Assembly (NCBI GenBank): GCA_017577615.1
Contig: PKRE01000005.1
Span: 1-64,000 of the forward strand
DNA from: Gammaproteobacteria bacterium
Lineage (GTDB): Bacteria; Pseudomonadota; Gammaproteobacteria; Steroidobacterales; Steroidobacteraceae
Length of the DNA stretch: 64,000 bases
Direction: 5' to 3'
In this document: one piece after another, positions 36,700 through 45,663 of the stretch
How positions within the stretch are numbered: position 1 is the stretch's first letter
Layout of the letters: the number at the start of each line of letters is the position of its first letter
Notes under the pieces: generated by a model
What the model saw: only the letters and a program-made list of their open reading frames with translations
The model's database searches: none
What the model was told of the DNA's origin: nothing
Translations under genes and position numbers: made by a program

Positions 36700-36789
36700 G
36701 GGGAAGCAACGGGGAGTGGGGAAAAAGGACGTCCGTTCCGTTTTCTATTCCCTTTCCCGGTTCCCTGCTCTATTCCTTCCCTTCTCCCG
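36700..36789. repeat. GGGAATAG/GGGAAAGG-family word repeat overlapping the accD 3' end (C1)
   Basis: The left arm is GGGGAAGCAACGGGGAGTGG then GGAAAAAGG. The right arm, read on the minus strand, runs GAAGGGAAGGAATAGAGCAG then GGAACCGGGAAAGGGAATAG. The last residues of AccD (GTGEGKE) and its TAG stop are encoded by this purine-rich element. Confidence 0.55.
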
Positions 36790-37663
36790 TCCCCCGGCGC
36801 TCGCCCGTCGGCGAAGGCAAGTGCATCAGCATGGCGATGAGGTTGGCAATGCGATCGCGCATCTCGCGGCGATCGACGATCATGTCGAGCGCGCCGTGCT
36901 CGAGCAAGAACTCGCTGCGTTGGAAGCCCTCCGGCAACGTCTCCCGCACGGTTTGCTGAATGACACGCGCACCCGCAAAACCGATGAGCGCCTTGGGTTC
37001 ACCGATGTTGATGTCGCCGAGCATGGCAAGACTGGCAGAGACACCGCCGGTGGTCGGGTCGGTCATCACGGAAATGTAGGGAATACGCGCTTCTGCAAGC
37101 CGCGTGAGCGCTGCCGCGGTCTTGGCCATCTGCAGCAACGATAACAGTGCCTCCTGCATCCGCGCGCCGCCGCTGGCAGAAAAGCACACGAGGGGCTTGC
37201 GGTGCTCGAGCGCGTGCTCCACCGCGCGGACGAACCGCTCGCCCACGGCCGACCCCATCGAGCCGCCCATGAAAGCGAACTCGAACGCGCATGCGACGAT
37301 CGGAATGCCATGCAATGTCCCGGCCATCACGATCAAGGCATCCTTCTCGCCGGTCGTCTTCTGCGCCTGCGCAAGCCGGTCACGGTATTTCTTGCTGTCG
37401 CGGAACTTCAGCGGGTCCTGGGGACCGATGTTGCTCGCCAGCTCGACCACGTCGTGCGGGTCGAGGAACCGCTGCAACCGCTCGCGCGCGCTGATCCGCA
37501 TGTGGTGCCCGCACTTAGGGCACACGTGCAGATTACGCTCCAGCTCCGCGCGATAGAGCACCGCATCACAGGCAGTGCACTTCATCCAAAGCCCCTCCGG
37601 CACCGAACGCGTCCGACGCTCGGTCTTGATCCGCGAGGGCATAATTTTTTCAAACCACGTCAT
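36770..37663 (-). CDS. accD: acetyl-CoA carboxylase carboxyltransferase subunit beta
   Basis: Transfers carboxyl from biotin to acetyl-CoA, making malonyl-CoA. The N-terminal zinc ribbon has two CxxC pairs in KCTACDAVLYRAELERNLHV and VCPKCGHHMRI. The crotonase-like core includes VVACAFEFAFMGGSMGSAVG, FSASGGARMQEALLSLLQMA and TDPTTGGVSASLAMLGD. 297 aa (E. coli 304). The C-terminal tail seems to come from an intergenic word repeat. truA lies 46 nt upstream; trpF-trpB-trpA, found at this position in some relatives, are absent. Confidence 0.97.
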   Translation of the reverse strand: MTWFEKIMPSRIKTERRTRSVPEGLWMKCTACDAVLYRAELERNLHVCPKCGHHMRISARERLQRFLDPHDVVELASNIGPQDPLKFRDSKKYRDRLAQAQKTTGEKDALIVMAGTLHGIPIVACAFEFAFMGGSMGSAVGERFVRAVEHALEHRKPLVCFSASGGARMQEALLSLLQMAKTAAALTRLAEARIPYISVMTDPTTGGVSASLAMLGDINIGEPKALIGFAGARVIQQTVRETLPEGFQRSEFLLEHGALDMIVDRREMRDRIANLIAMLMHLPSPTGERRGTGEGKE

Positions 37664-37709
37664 CCAGGCGTCCTGGGTTCAAGTGAGGGCGCATCTATAC
37701 TTGGTCCGA

Positions 37710-38501
37710 CTAGGCTGGGCAAGCGACACTCAACGGGTCGCTCGGCTCGCTCGGAAGCCCCAAGGCAGGCGAGTAGCGCACCCCGGCGAGGTATAGGCCG
37801 GCTGCGGGGGCCGTGACACCGCCCTTGGTGCGATCGCGCGCCTCGAGCACCTCGCGCGCCCAGCTCACGGGACGCTCTCCGGTACCGATCGCGATGAGCA
37901 CGCCCGCGATGTTGCGCACCATGTGGTGCAGAAAGGCGTTCGCGAGGACGGACAGGACAAGTAAATCGCCACGGCGTACCACGGTCACCTCGTACAAGTG
38001 CCGCATCGGCGTGCGCGCCTGACACTCGGCGGCGCGAAACGAGGAAAAGTCGTGCTCCCCGATCAACGCCTGCGCTGCCTCGTGCATCCGCTCGGCGTCG
38101 AGTGGCTCGCGGACCCAGCACACTCGGTGCGCGGCCAGCGCCGGGCGCGGCATGCGATTGAGAATCAGGTAACAGTAGCGCCGGGCAAACGCACTATACC
38201 GCGCATGGAAGGCGTCGGGCACGACTTTGGCCCATAGCGCGCTGACCTGAGGGGGCAAATTCGTGTTGGCTCCTAGTACCCAGCCGCGTTCGCTACGCTC
38301 GGACGTCGAGTCGAAGTGCACCACTTGCATGACAGCATGAACACCCGCATCCGTGCGACCCGCGGCTGTGACTTTGACAGGATGGTTGGCTACTCGAGAA
38401 AGCGCAGCTTCCACGCTCGCCTGGACGCCGCGCGCGTGTGCCTGACTTTGCCAACCCGAAAACGCGCTGCCGTCGTACTCGAGGCCGAGGGCGATACGCA
38501 T
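37710..38501 (-). CDS. truA: tRNA pseudouridine(38-40) synthase
   Basis: Forms pseudouridine in the anticodon arm of many tRNAs. Start IALGLEYDGSAFSGWQSQ, catalytic Asp in TAAGRTDAGVHAVMQVVHFD, AFARRYCYLILNR, and the C-terminal ANAFLHHMVRNIAGVLIAIG. 263 aa (E. coli 270). ATG 38501. Between fimV and accD on the same strand. Confidence 0.97.
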   Translation of the reverse strand: MRIALGLEYDGSAFSGWQSQAHARGVQASVEAALSRVANHPVKVTAAGRTDAGVHAVMQVVHFDSTSERSERGWVLGANTNLPPQVSALWAKVVPDAFHARYSAFARRYCYLILNRMPRPALAAHRVCWVREPLDAERMHEAAQALIGEHDFSSFRAAECQARTPMRHLYEVTVVRRGDLLVLSVLANAFLHHMVRNIAGVLIAIGTGERPVSWAREVLEARDRTKGGVTAPAAGLYLAGVRYSPALGLPSEPSDPLSVACPA

Positions 38502-38507
38502 GACAAT

Positions 38508-38604
38508 GGGCTAGAGACTGGGGACTGGGACCAGAAAGAAAAGGCGGAACTTTAGAGCCAAAGTAGCGCAGCGACTACTCCCGCTCCAGTCCCCGGCCCG
38601 GAGT
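38508..38604. repeat. GGCTGGAG-family imperfect palindrome (A7)
   Basis: The left arm is GGGCTAGAGACTGGGGACTG; the reverse complement of the right arm is GGACTCCGGGCCGGGGACTG then GAG. It lies between fimV and truA. Confidence 0.55.
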
Positions 38605-38606
38605 CC

Positions 38607-41528
38607 TTACCGGATCGACTCGAGCAACCGATTGGCTTCCTGCTTCTGGCTCTCATTACCTTCTTGGAGAACCTCTTCGAGGATGCTGCGCGCTCCGTCC
38701 GGGTCGCCCATATCCATGTAAGCACGCGCCAGATCGAGCTTGGTGCCGACCTCGCTCATGGTCACAGGCTCGAGCTCGGACAAATCCATCTCAGTCACGG
38801 CCGTCTGCTCGGTGCGCGGCACGTCGTCCTCCACCACGAGCGCCTCGCCGAGATCGAAGTCGAGCGAGGTGGCCTGTGCGGACCCGTCCGAGAACACCTC
38901 GTGCGAGAACTGGCCGTCCCCACCGTTGCCCAGACGCGGCTGCTGAACCGTGTCATTGCTCGCTGCCGCGTTTGCGTGGGCAGTATCGGCACCGAGATCG
39001 AGATCCAGACCGCTCGGCGACTTCATTGTAGCGGTGGCATCGATGTCGCTGGCGGGCTGCTCGGCCCCGTTGCCACCGGAGAGATCCACCTGATCGAGAT
39101 AGATCGTACCAGTGCTCTCGGGATCGAACTGCTCGAGGTGCGGCGCCTGCATGGTTCGATCCCAGCTGCCTAGCGACGGCGCCAGCTGCGTCATCTCGTC
39201 ATCGCCCAACGGACGCTCCCCCTCGAGCGTGTCTGCCACCGACTCCTTCTCGAGCGAGGTGGTGTCCTCGAGCGATCCGGAATGATCGATCGCCTCGGCA
39301 TCCAGACCAAGATCGTCGAGCGAGATTTCGGCCGTCTGCTCCACGGATAGCTTGGGCATCTCGGCCGTGTCCGTTCTTACCCGAACCGTGTCGTCCTGTC
39401 GCTCCAGGATCGGCGATTCGATCGTCGGTGTCTCTTGCGTACGCGCAAGCGGGTCGATCTCGCGAGTGGGCTCGCTGTCAGCGGCCGGCTCAGACTCGTC
39501 GAGCAAGAAGTCGAGATCGTCACCCGCGGGCGCCTTGTGCTCGCCAGTGACCAGCTCGAAATCGAGGTCGACTGCCTGCTCGGCGCCGGGCTCGGCGAAC
39601 AGATCCACATCGACGCGGTTCTCGCCTCCTTCCAGGTTGACGTCGACGAGATCTGCGTGATCCGCCGACGTGCTCTCGCCTTGGAACAGAGGATCGTCGG
39701 GCGCGATCTGCTTGCCCATGATGACGATCTTGTCCCACTCACCGGGCGCGGCCTCTGCGCGCGTGGCTTCGAGCTCTCGCGCCGTCTCGAGGAACAGCTC
39801 GCGGTTACCCCAGACGAAGTAGATCTCCAGCAGCTTCAGCTTCAGGTCGCGACGTGACGGCTCGCGCTCGAGGGCAATCTTCACGAGGTCGGCGGCCTGA
39901 TCATACAAGCCGTACGCCATGTGGAAGTCCGCTTCGGCAAGTGCGTCCTGCTGATCGAGGCGAATAGCCGTCTCGCTGCTCAAAGTGTCATCGAGCGATG
40001 CTTGTGCCGGAGCCGTCGGCTCAGGCTCAGCCGCGTGCAAAGATGCGAGCTCGCTCTCGGGCACCGGTGGCTCGGCCACTGCTTGCGTCGCAGCGACACC
40101 AGCGGAGCTCGCCGCCATGCCCACGTCACTGCCTTCTTCGACTTGGAACGCCTCCGGCGCGCGCGATTTCGCCGCGCGGCGTCCAGGCTCGTAATCCATC
40201 GCCGGCGAAGCGATGGCATCCAGCGAGTCGAGCGATGACTCCTCGCGGCGTCGTCGGACGAAAATGAACACGAGCGCCAACACGCCGAGCGCAATGATGA
40301 GCCACCAGAACTGAGCGAGGCGATCGAGGATCGAGGGGCTCTCGCTCTCTTCGGAGACCGGCGTAGGTTGCGGGCGCGGCTGCACTGCCTGAGCCGGCGT
40401 CTGCTCTGCCTGCTCGGTCGCAGCTGGCGGTTCTTGCAGCTGCTCCGCCGTAGCCCCCTCGGGAACGAGCGGCTCGTCGGCGAGAGGCGCATCATCGACG
40501 CCCTGCTGCATGCCGGCCAGATCAGGGCTCTCGACCTGCAAGCGGCGATCCTCTTGGGCTGCCTGAGTCGGCGCCGTCGTTGAGGCAGGCACATCCGCCG
40601 GCTCGTCCGTAGCTGGCGTCGCGGACGGCGCAGCTGTGGATTCTTCCGGCGTGACAAGGCGCAGACGACCGGCCTCCACGACGGAGCTTCCCTCCAACGC
40701 CGCGCCCCACTCGGCTGCGTGACGTGCGACTTCCTGAGCCGCTTCCGATGCGGAAATCGCTTCGATCTCGGCGAGCTCGGGAATGCGCAGCACCGCACCG
40801 GCGCGCAGTCGATTGATATTGCCGTCGAATGCGTGCGGATTCGCGCGATACAGCGCGATCATCGTGCGGTTGACTTGCCGGGGCGATCCCGACGTCACCT
40901 GGCTCGCGATCCGCCACAATGTATCGTTTCGCTGAACCGTGTATTGCCCACTCAACGCGGGCGCACTGTCATCGAACGCCGCTCGTTCTGTGGCGGTGGA
41001 TGTCTCGCTGGATGTCTCGGTGACGAGCTGCTGCGGCTCAGGCTGCACGGTCGAACGCTCGATGCGTCCATCGGTCTGCGCGCCAGCCTGTGGGGTGGTA
41101 ACCGGAGCCGCCGCTTGTGACTCTGCCGGCATGTAGACCGGGGGATCGAGCAAGACCGTGTACTCGCGCACGAGTCGCCCGCGGGCCCAGCTTGCCTCGA
41201 CGAGCAACGTGATGAACGGCTCCGTGATGGAGCGGCTCGAACGCACTCTGATCGTGGCGCGACCGTCGCGCGAGCGGCCAACCGAGAAGTCGAAGCTCGA
41301 CAAGTACGCGGGACGCTCGATGTTGTATCGAGCAAACAGATCCGAGCTCGCCAACCCCACTTTCAAGCTCGCGAGCTCCTCGGGTGTAGGAGAGATCAAT
41401 TCGATCTCAGCGTCGAACGGCTGATTGAGCGCCGAATTGACGCGGATCTCGCCGAGCCCCAAGGGCCAAGCGCTCAGCGGGGTCAGTAGTGCGCCAGTCA
41501 GCACCAGCCCAGGAAAATATCGTCTCAT
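38607..41528 (-). CDS. fimV: FimV/HubP-type peptidoglycan-binding polar hub protein
   Basis: Inner-membrane landmark protein needed for type IV pili and polar organisation in Pseudomonas and relatives. From ATG 41528 (GGGAG 6 nt upstream decides the start) it has a signal peptide (YFPGLVLTGALLTPLSAWPL), the conserved GLGEIRVNSALNQPFDAEIE domain, and a LysM domain near residues 195-250 (YTVQRNDTLWRIASQVTSG). A Pro/Ala/Glu-rich linker comes next, then one transmembrane segment near 404-424 (WWLIIALGVLALVFIFV). The long acidic cytoplasmic part includes a TPR-like stretch (DFHMAYGLYDQAADLVKIAL) and the FimV C-terminal domain (GTKLDLARAYMDMGDPDGA). 973 aa. Confidence 0.94.
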   Translation of the reverse strand: MRRYFPGLVLTGALLTPLSAWPLGLGEIRVNSALNQPFDAEIELISPTPEELASLKVGLASSDLFARYNIERPAYLSSFDFSVGRSRDGRATIRVRSSRSITEPFITLLVEASWARGRLVREYTVLLDPPVYMPAESQAAAPVTTPQAGAQTDGRIERSTVQPEPQQLVTETSSETSTATERAAFDDSAPALSGQYTVQRNDTLWRIASQVTSGSPRQVNRTMIALYRANPHAFDGNINRLRAGAVLRIPELAEIEAISASEAAQEVARHAAEWGAALEGSSVVEAGRLRLVTPEESTAAPSATPATDEPADVPASTTAPTQAAQEDRRLQVESPDLAGMQQGVDDAPLADEPLVPEGATAEQLQEPPAATEQAEQTPAQAVQPRPQPTPVSEESESPSILDRLAQFWWLIIALGVLALVFIFVRRRREESSLDSLDAIASPAMDYEPGRRAAKSRAPEAFQVEEGSDVGMAASSAGVAATQAVAEPPVPESELASLHAAEPEPTAPAQASLDDTLSSETAIRLDQQDALAEADFHMAYGLYDQAADLVKIALEREPSRRDLKLKLLEIYFVWGNRELFLETARELEATRAEAAPGEWDKIVIMGKQIAPDDPLFQGESTSADHADLVDVNLEGGENRVDVDLFAEPGAEQAVDLDFELVTGEHKAPAGDDLDFLLDESEPAADSEPTREIDPLARTQETPTIESPILERQDDTVRVRTDTAEMPKLSVEQTAEISLDDLGLDAEAIDHSGSLEDTTSLEKESVADTLEGERPLGDDEMTQLAPSLGSWDRTMQAPHLEQFDPESTGTIYLDQVDLSGGNGAEQPASDIDATATMKSPSGLDLDLGADTAHANAAASNDTVQQPRLGNGGDGQFSHEVFSDGSAQATSLDFDLGEALVVEDDVPRTEQTAVTEMDLSELEPVTMSEVGTKLDLARAYMDMGDPDGARSILEEVLQEGNESQKQEANRLLESIR

Positions 41529-41645
41529 CAGCTCTCCCGGTACGTGACCTGAAGCGCCCAAAGCCTTGTGTGAAGCGCTCTTAGCTCGGCGCGAGCGGGG
41601 CTTATTGCTCATGTTTTTTGTGACTTTGCGCACGCAAATATTAGC

Positions 41646-42668
41646 TTAGAGATAGGTTTTTACCAAAATCTCGGCGATTTGGACGCTATTTAAAGCAGCT
41701 CCCTTGCGGACGTTATCTGACACAATCCACAGATTCAGGCCGCGCTCGTGACTGATGTCTTCACGAATGCGCCCCACATATACCGCATCGGTGCCCGCCG
41801 CCTCTGTTACCGCTGTCGGGTAACCGCCAGGGCAACGCTCGTCGATGACAACGACACCGGGCGCCCTCGACAAGATCTCTCTGGCTTCTGCCGCTGTCAG
41901 CTTGCGCTTGGTTTCGATGTGCACGGCCTCGGAGTGCCCCACGTGGACACCCACCCGGACGGCAGTGGCATTCACCCGGATCGCGTCATCCTCGAGAATC
42001 TTGCGCGTCTCCCAGAACATCTTCATCTCTTCCTTCGTGTAACCGTTGTCGAGGAAGACGTCGATCTGCGGCACGCAGTTGAAGGCGATCTGCTTCGGTA
42101 TGAGCTGAGGCTCGGGCGCTGCGCCACGCGCAAGCGCGGCGTGCTGCGCTAGGAGCTCGTCGATGGCCTTCTTCCCCGCGCCTGACACTGACTGATAGGT
42201 GGCGACATTGATGCGCTCGATGTGAGCGGCATCGTGCAGCGGCTTGAGCGCAACGACCATTTGTATGGTCGAGCAGTTGGGATTCGCGATGATATTGTGA
42301 TTGCGATAAGCCGCGATCGCGTGTGGATTGACTTCCGTAACGACAAGCGGGATGTCGGCCTCGTAGCGAAACTGCGAGGTGTTATCGATAACGACGCATC
42401 CGGCTGCAGCCGCGCGTGGTGCATGCACCTTCGAGACGCTCGCTCCCGCCGAGAACAAGCCGATCTGCACCTTCGAGAAGTCGAAAGTATCCAAATCCTG
42501 GACCGGAAGGTCGCGACCTTTGAACTTGACTGTGCGCCCGACCGAGCGCGCGCTCGCCAGTGGATACAGCTCACCTACCGGAAAATCGCGCTCCTCCAGA
42601 ATGGACAGCATGGTGCTGCCAACGAGGCCCGTTGCCCCCACCACTGCCACATTCCAACGTCTGCTCAT
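41646..42668 (-). CDS. asd: aspartate-semialdehyde dehydrogenase
   Basis: Second common step of the aspartate family, giving lysine, methionine, threonine and diaminopimelate for the cell wall. GATGLVGSTMLSILEERDFP at the N-terminus, the catalytic Cys in IIANPNCSTIQMVVALKPLH, SVSGAGKKAIDEL, and the catalytic His region VRVGVHVGHSEAVHIET. 340 aa, of the shorter class also found in Pseudomonas. It lies 117 nt upstream of fimV. Confidence 0.97.
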   Translation of the reverse strand: MSRRWNVAVVGATGLVGSTMLSILEERDFPVGELYPLASARSVGRTVKFKGRDLPVQDLDTFDFSKVQIGLFSAGASVSKVHAPRAAAAGCVVIDNTSQFRYEADIPLVVTEVNPHAIAAYRNHNIIANPNCSTIQMVVALKPLHDAAHIERINVATYQSVSGAGKKAIDELLAQHAALARGAAPEPQLIPKQIAFNCVPQIDVFLDNGYTKEEMKMFWETRKILEDDAIRVNATAVRVGVHVGHSEAVHIETKRKLTAAEAREILSRAPGVVVIDERCPGGYPTAVTEAAGTDAVYVGRIREDISHERGLNLWIVSDNVRKGAALNSVQIAEILVKTYL

Positions 42669-42890
42669 TGCTGCATGTACGTATTAGAAGAGAAAGCGAG
42701 AGCTCATGCCCCCAGTCGCCCTGTACGGCACGGAGCACCGTCGTCCGGCAGCTGGTTCTTGGAGGCGCGCCCCAAGAGCGATTGCAAACGTAGCCGTGGC
42801 CGCGTGTGAGCGCTTCGGTTCCTTGACCTGCGAAAAATGGCGCAACAGTACCCTAATCACTGCACATAATTAAGCTGCAGCGTGCCAAAT

Positions 42891-44003
42891 TTAGGGATGA
42901 ATCACATCACGCGTGCGGGGAATCACTGGCGTGCGACTCTGCACGTCGGCATTTTGCGCTCGATGACGCAGGTAATGGTCCATAAGGACCAGCGCCAGCA
43001 TCGCCTCTGCAATCGGAGTCGCCCGTAGGCCGACGCACGGGTCATGGCGTCCGGTGGTCACGATTTCGACTGGATTGCCGTCCACGTCCACTGTCTGTCC
43101 CGGGACGATGATGCTCGAGGTCGGCTTCAACGCGATGCTCACGACGATGTCCTGTCCGCTGGAGATGCCGCCGAGGATGCCGCCCGCGTTGTTCGACAAG
43201 AACCCGTTCGGCGTCATCTGATCCCGGTGCTCGCTGCCCAGCTGCTCTACGACGGCAAAGCCAGCACCGATCTCCACGCCCTTGACCGCATTGATGCTCA
43301 TCATGGCCCGGGCAATGTCCGCATCCAGCCGGTCGAACACCGGCTCGCCGAGGCCGGGCGGCACACCCTTCGCGATCACGTTGACTCGCGCACCGACGGA
43401 GTCGCCTTTACGACGTAGATCGATCATGTACCGCTCGAGCTCTTCGAGCTTGGTCGGATCGGGTGAGAAAAACGGGTTGTCGTACACCGTCTCGAGCGAT
43501 TTCGGCTCGAGCTTGATCGGACCGAGCTGCGCGAGATAACCCTGGATCTGAATCGACAGGCGCTCGCGCAAGTACTTGCGCGCGATCGCGCCGGCCGCCA
43601 CGCGCATCACCGTCTCGCGCGCGGACGACCGACCGCCTCCGCGATAGTCGCGGATCCCGTACTTCTGCTGGTAGGTGTAGTCGGCGTGCCCGGGACGGAA
43701 ACGATCCTTGATCTTGTCGTAATCGCGTGAGCGCTGATCCTGATTTTCGATGAGTAGCCCGATCGGAGTCCCGGTCGTCCGGCCTTCGAAGACCCCGGAC
43801 AGGATCTTCACCCGGTCCGGCTCCCTGCGCTGGCTCGTATGACGCGACGTGCCGGTGCGTCTCCTCTCGAGCTCCGGCTGAATGTCGGCCTCGGATAGCT
43901 CGAGTCCCGGAGGACAGCCATCGACGATCGCGCCGAGCGCTGGACCGTGACTCTCGCCAAATGTGGTCACCCTGAATAACACACCAAAAGTATTGCCGGG
44001 CAT
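42891..44003 (-). CDS. aroC: chorismate synthase
   Basis: Last step of the shikimate pathway, EPSP to chorismate, using reduced FMN. Begins MPGNTFGVLFRVTTFGESHG, with RRTGTSRHTSQRREPDRVKI, the FMN/substrate region YRGGGRSSARETVMRVAAGA, and GGISSGQDIVVSIALKPTSS. ATG 44003 starts the conserved sequence, giving 370 aa; the upstream frame opening at 44144 is not conserved. It follows prmB. Confidence 0.97.
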   Translation of the reverse strand: MPGNTFGVLFRVTTFGESHGPALGAIVDGCPPGLELSEADIQPELERRRTGTSRHTSQRREPDRVKILSGVFEGRTTGTPIGLLIENQDQRSRDYDKIKDRFRPGHADYTYQQKYGIRDYRGGGRSSARETVMRVAAGAIARKYLRERLSIQIQGYLAQLGPIKLEPKSLETVYDNPFFSPDPTKLEELERYMIDLRRKGDSVGARVNVIAKGVPPGLGEPVFDRLDADIARAMMSINAVKGVEIGAGFAVVEQLGSEHRDQMTPNGFLSNNAGGILGGISSGQDIVVSIALKPTSSIIVPGQTVDVDGNPVEIVTTGRHDPCVGLRATPIAEAMLALVLMDHYLRHRAQNADVQSRTPVIPRTRDVIHP

Positions 44004-44059
44004 GGGTTTGAGAGGAGGATCATGCTGAAGGAGCGATAGTGTATGTCGTTTGGCGCTCG

Positions 44060-44968
44060 CTATCTGCGCCCCTGTGTCAGCTGTCGAAGCTCGTCTGCCG
44101 TCAGCAGGAACACGCCCCCGCCGCCGCGCTCGAACTCCAGCCACGTGAACGGCACCTTGGGGTACGCCGCAACGAGGGTCTCTTCCGAGTTGCCGACTTC
44201 CACGATGAGGATGCCATGCGGCGTCAGGTAGTGCGCAGCTTCCCGTAGTATACGATGGACAATCTCAAGACCGTCTTGTCCGCCGTGCAAACCCACACGT
44301 GGCTCACGCGCGTATTCAGGGGGTAAGCTCGCCAGCTCCTCGTCGCCGACATAGGGAGGATTGGAGACGATGACGTCGTAACGCTTACCCTGCACCCCGT
44401 CGAATACGTCTGAGCGCAGTGCACGCACGCGCGTTTGCAGACCGTAGCGCGCGATGTTGATGGCCGCGACTGCAAGCGCGTCGTCGGACACATCGACCGC
44501 GTCGACCTGCGCTTGCGGGAGCACCAAGGCACTCGCGATCGCGATGCACCCGGAGCCAGTGCCGATATCGAGCAAACGCTCGATACGATCGGGGTCAATC
44601 CAGGGCTCGTAGCGCGCTTCAATGAGCTCGGCAATAGGCGAGCGAGGCACGAGCACGCGCTCGTCGACGTGGAACTCGTAACCGGCAAACCACATTCGAT
44701 TCGTCAAATACGCGGCCGGGATGCGCTCGCGGATACGCCGATCGAACAGTTCCAGCACGCGGGCGCGCTGCTGTTCATTGAGCGTCGTCTCATACACGAT
44801 CGGCGCATCCTCGTGCCTCAGGCCCGCAGCGAAGAACACGAGCTCGGCCGCCTCATCGACGGCATTGTCGGTCCCATGCCCGAACCAGAGCCGTGCGCTT
44901 TCGAATGCGCGGGCGCCGTACTCGATGAGCTGCCGGACGGTTACGCCGGGTGAGGTCTCACGCGACAT
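44060..44968 (-). CDS. prmB: ribosomal protein uL3 glutamine N5-methyltransferase
   Basis: Methylates the universally conserved glutamine of ribosomal protein L3. Class I SAM fold with LLDIGTGSGCIAIASALVL (motif I), AVDVSDDALAVAAINIARYG, and the NPPY active motif in DVIVSNPPYVGDEELASLPP. Only a helical N-terminal domain precedes it. 302 aa (E. coli PrmB 310). Distinguished from PrmC by N-terminal features such as YLTNRMWFAGYEFHVDERVL. Adjacent aroC gives the usual prmB-aroC pair. It diverges from the Sco gene only 26 nt away. Confidence 0.94.
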   Translation of the reverse strand: MSRETSPGVTVRQLIEYGARAFESARLWFGHGTDNAVDEAAELVFFAAGLRHEDAPIVYETTLNEQQRARVLELFDRRIRERIPAAYLTNRMWFAGYEFHVDERVLVPRSPIAELIEARYEPWIDPDRIERLLDIGTGSGCIAIASALVLPQAQVDAVDVSDDALAVAAINIARYGLQTRVRALRSDVFDGVQGKRYDVIVSNPPYVGDEELASLPPEYAREPRVGLHGGQDGLEIVHRILREAAHYLTPHGILIVEVGNSEETLVAAYPKVPFTWLEFERGGGGVFLLTADELRQLTQGRR

Positions 44969-44994
44969 GCGATAATCTCGATGCGAGGATCATG

Positions 44995-45663
44995 ATGAAA
45001 CGACACGCTTCCATCGTCATTGCGATCATCATCGCCATTGTATCCGTGTTCGCGGGCATGCTGTTGTCGCGCGCGCTGTTCCAGCCGACCGCGAGCGCCG
45101 TGCACGGAGAAGGCCCCGCAAACGCGCTGGAGGCTGGCACAGTGCTCGACCCGCCGAAGCCACTGCCGAGCTTCCAGCTAATCGATCACACGGGCAACCC
45201 GTTCACGAACGAGCACTTGCAGGGGCGCTGGACGTTCGTCTTTTTCGGCTTCACGAACTGTCCGGACGTTTGCCCGATGACGCTACATACGCTCGCACAA
45301 GTGGAGCAGTCGCTGGCGGACTTGCCAGAGTCAGAGCGGCCGAGGGTGACGCTCATATCCGTCGACCCCGCACGCGACACGCCCGAGCAGCTCGCAAAAT
45401 ACGTGGCCTATTTCAATCCTTCGTTCGTTGGCGTCACCGGCGAGGAAGGCGCGTTGAATGAATTCACGCGCGAAGTCGGCGTGCCTGTGGTCATCACGAG
45501 CACAGGAGACGGCGCGTACACCGTGGATCACTCCGCGGCGATTTTCTTGATCAATCCACAAGGCGAGATCCGTGCACTCTTCTCGCCTCCGCACACGCCG
45601 CAAGCCATTGCGGCCGACTACCGTCAACTCGTGCTCGGCACGGACGCGCGCAGCGATGGTTGA
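44995..45663 (+). CDS. SCO1/SenC/PrrC-family copper chaperone
   Basis: Membrane-anchored thioredoxin-fold protein that helps assemble the CuA site of cytochrome oxidase. One N-terminal membrane segment (HASIVIAIIIAIVSVFAG), then the copper motif CxxxC in FFGFTNCPDVCPMTLHTL, and the metal-ligand His later in YTVDHSAAIFLINPQGE. 222 aa. GAGG lies 6 nt before ATG 44995 (another ATG is at 44992). Its stop overlaps the start of psd by 8 nt. Confidence 0.92.
   Translation: MKRHASIVIAIIIAIVSVFAGMLLSRALFQPTASAVHGEGPANALEAGTVLDPPKPLPSFQLIDHTGNPFTNEHLQGRWTFVFFGFTNCPDVCPMTLHTLAQVEQSLADLPESERPRVTLISVDPARDTPEQLAKYVAYFNPSFVGVTGEEGALNEFTREVGVPVVITSTGDGAYTVDHSAAIFLINPQGEIRALFSPPHTPQAIAADYRQLVLGTDARSDG

Noticed and set aside
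44003..44144. Extended N-terminus of chorismate synthase
   Set aside because: The extra 47 residues are not conserved and overlap the end of prmB; the family begins at MPGNTFG.
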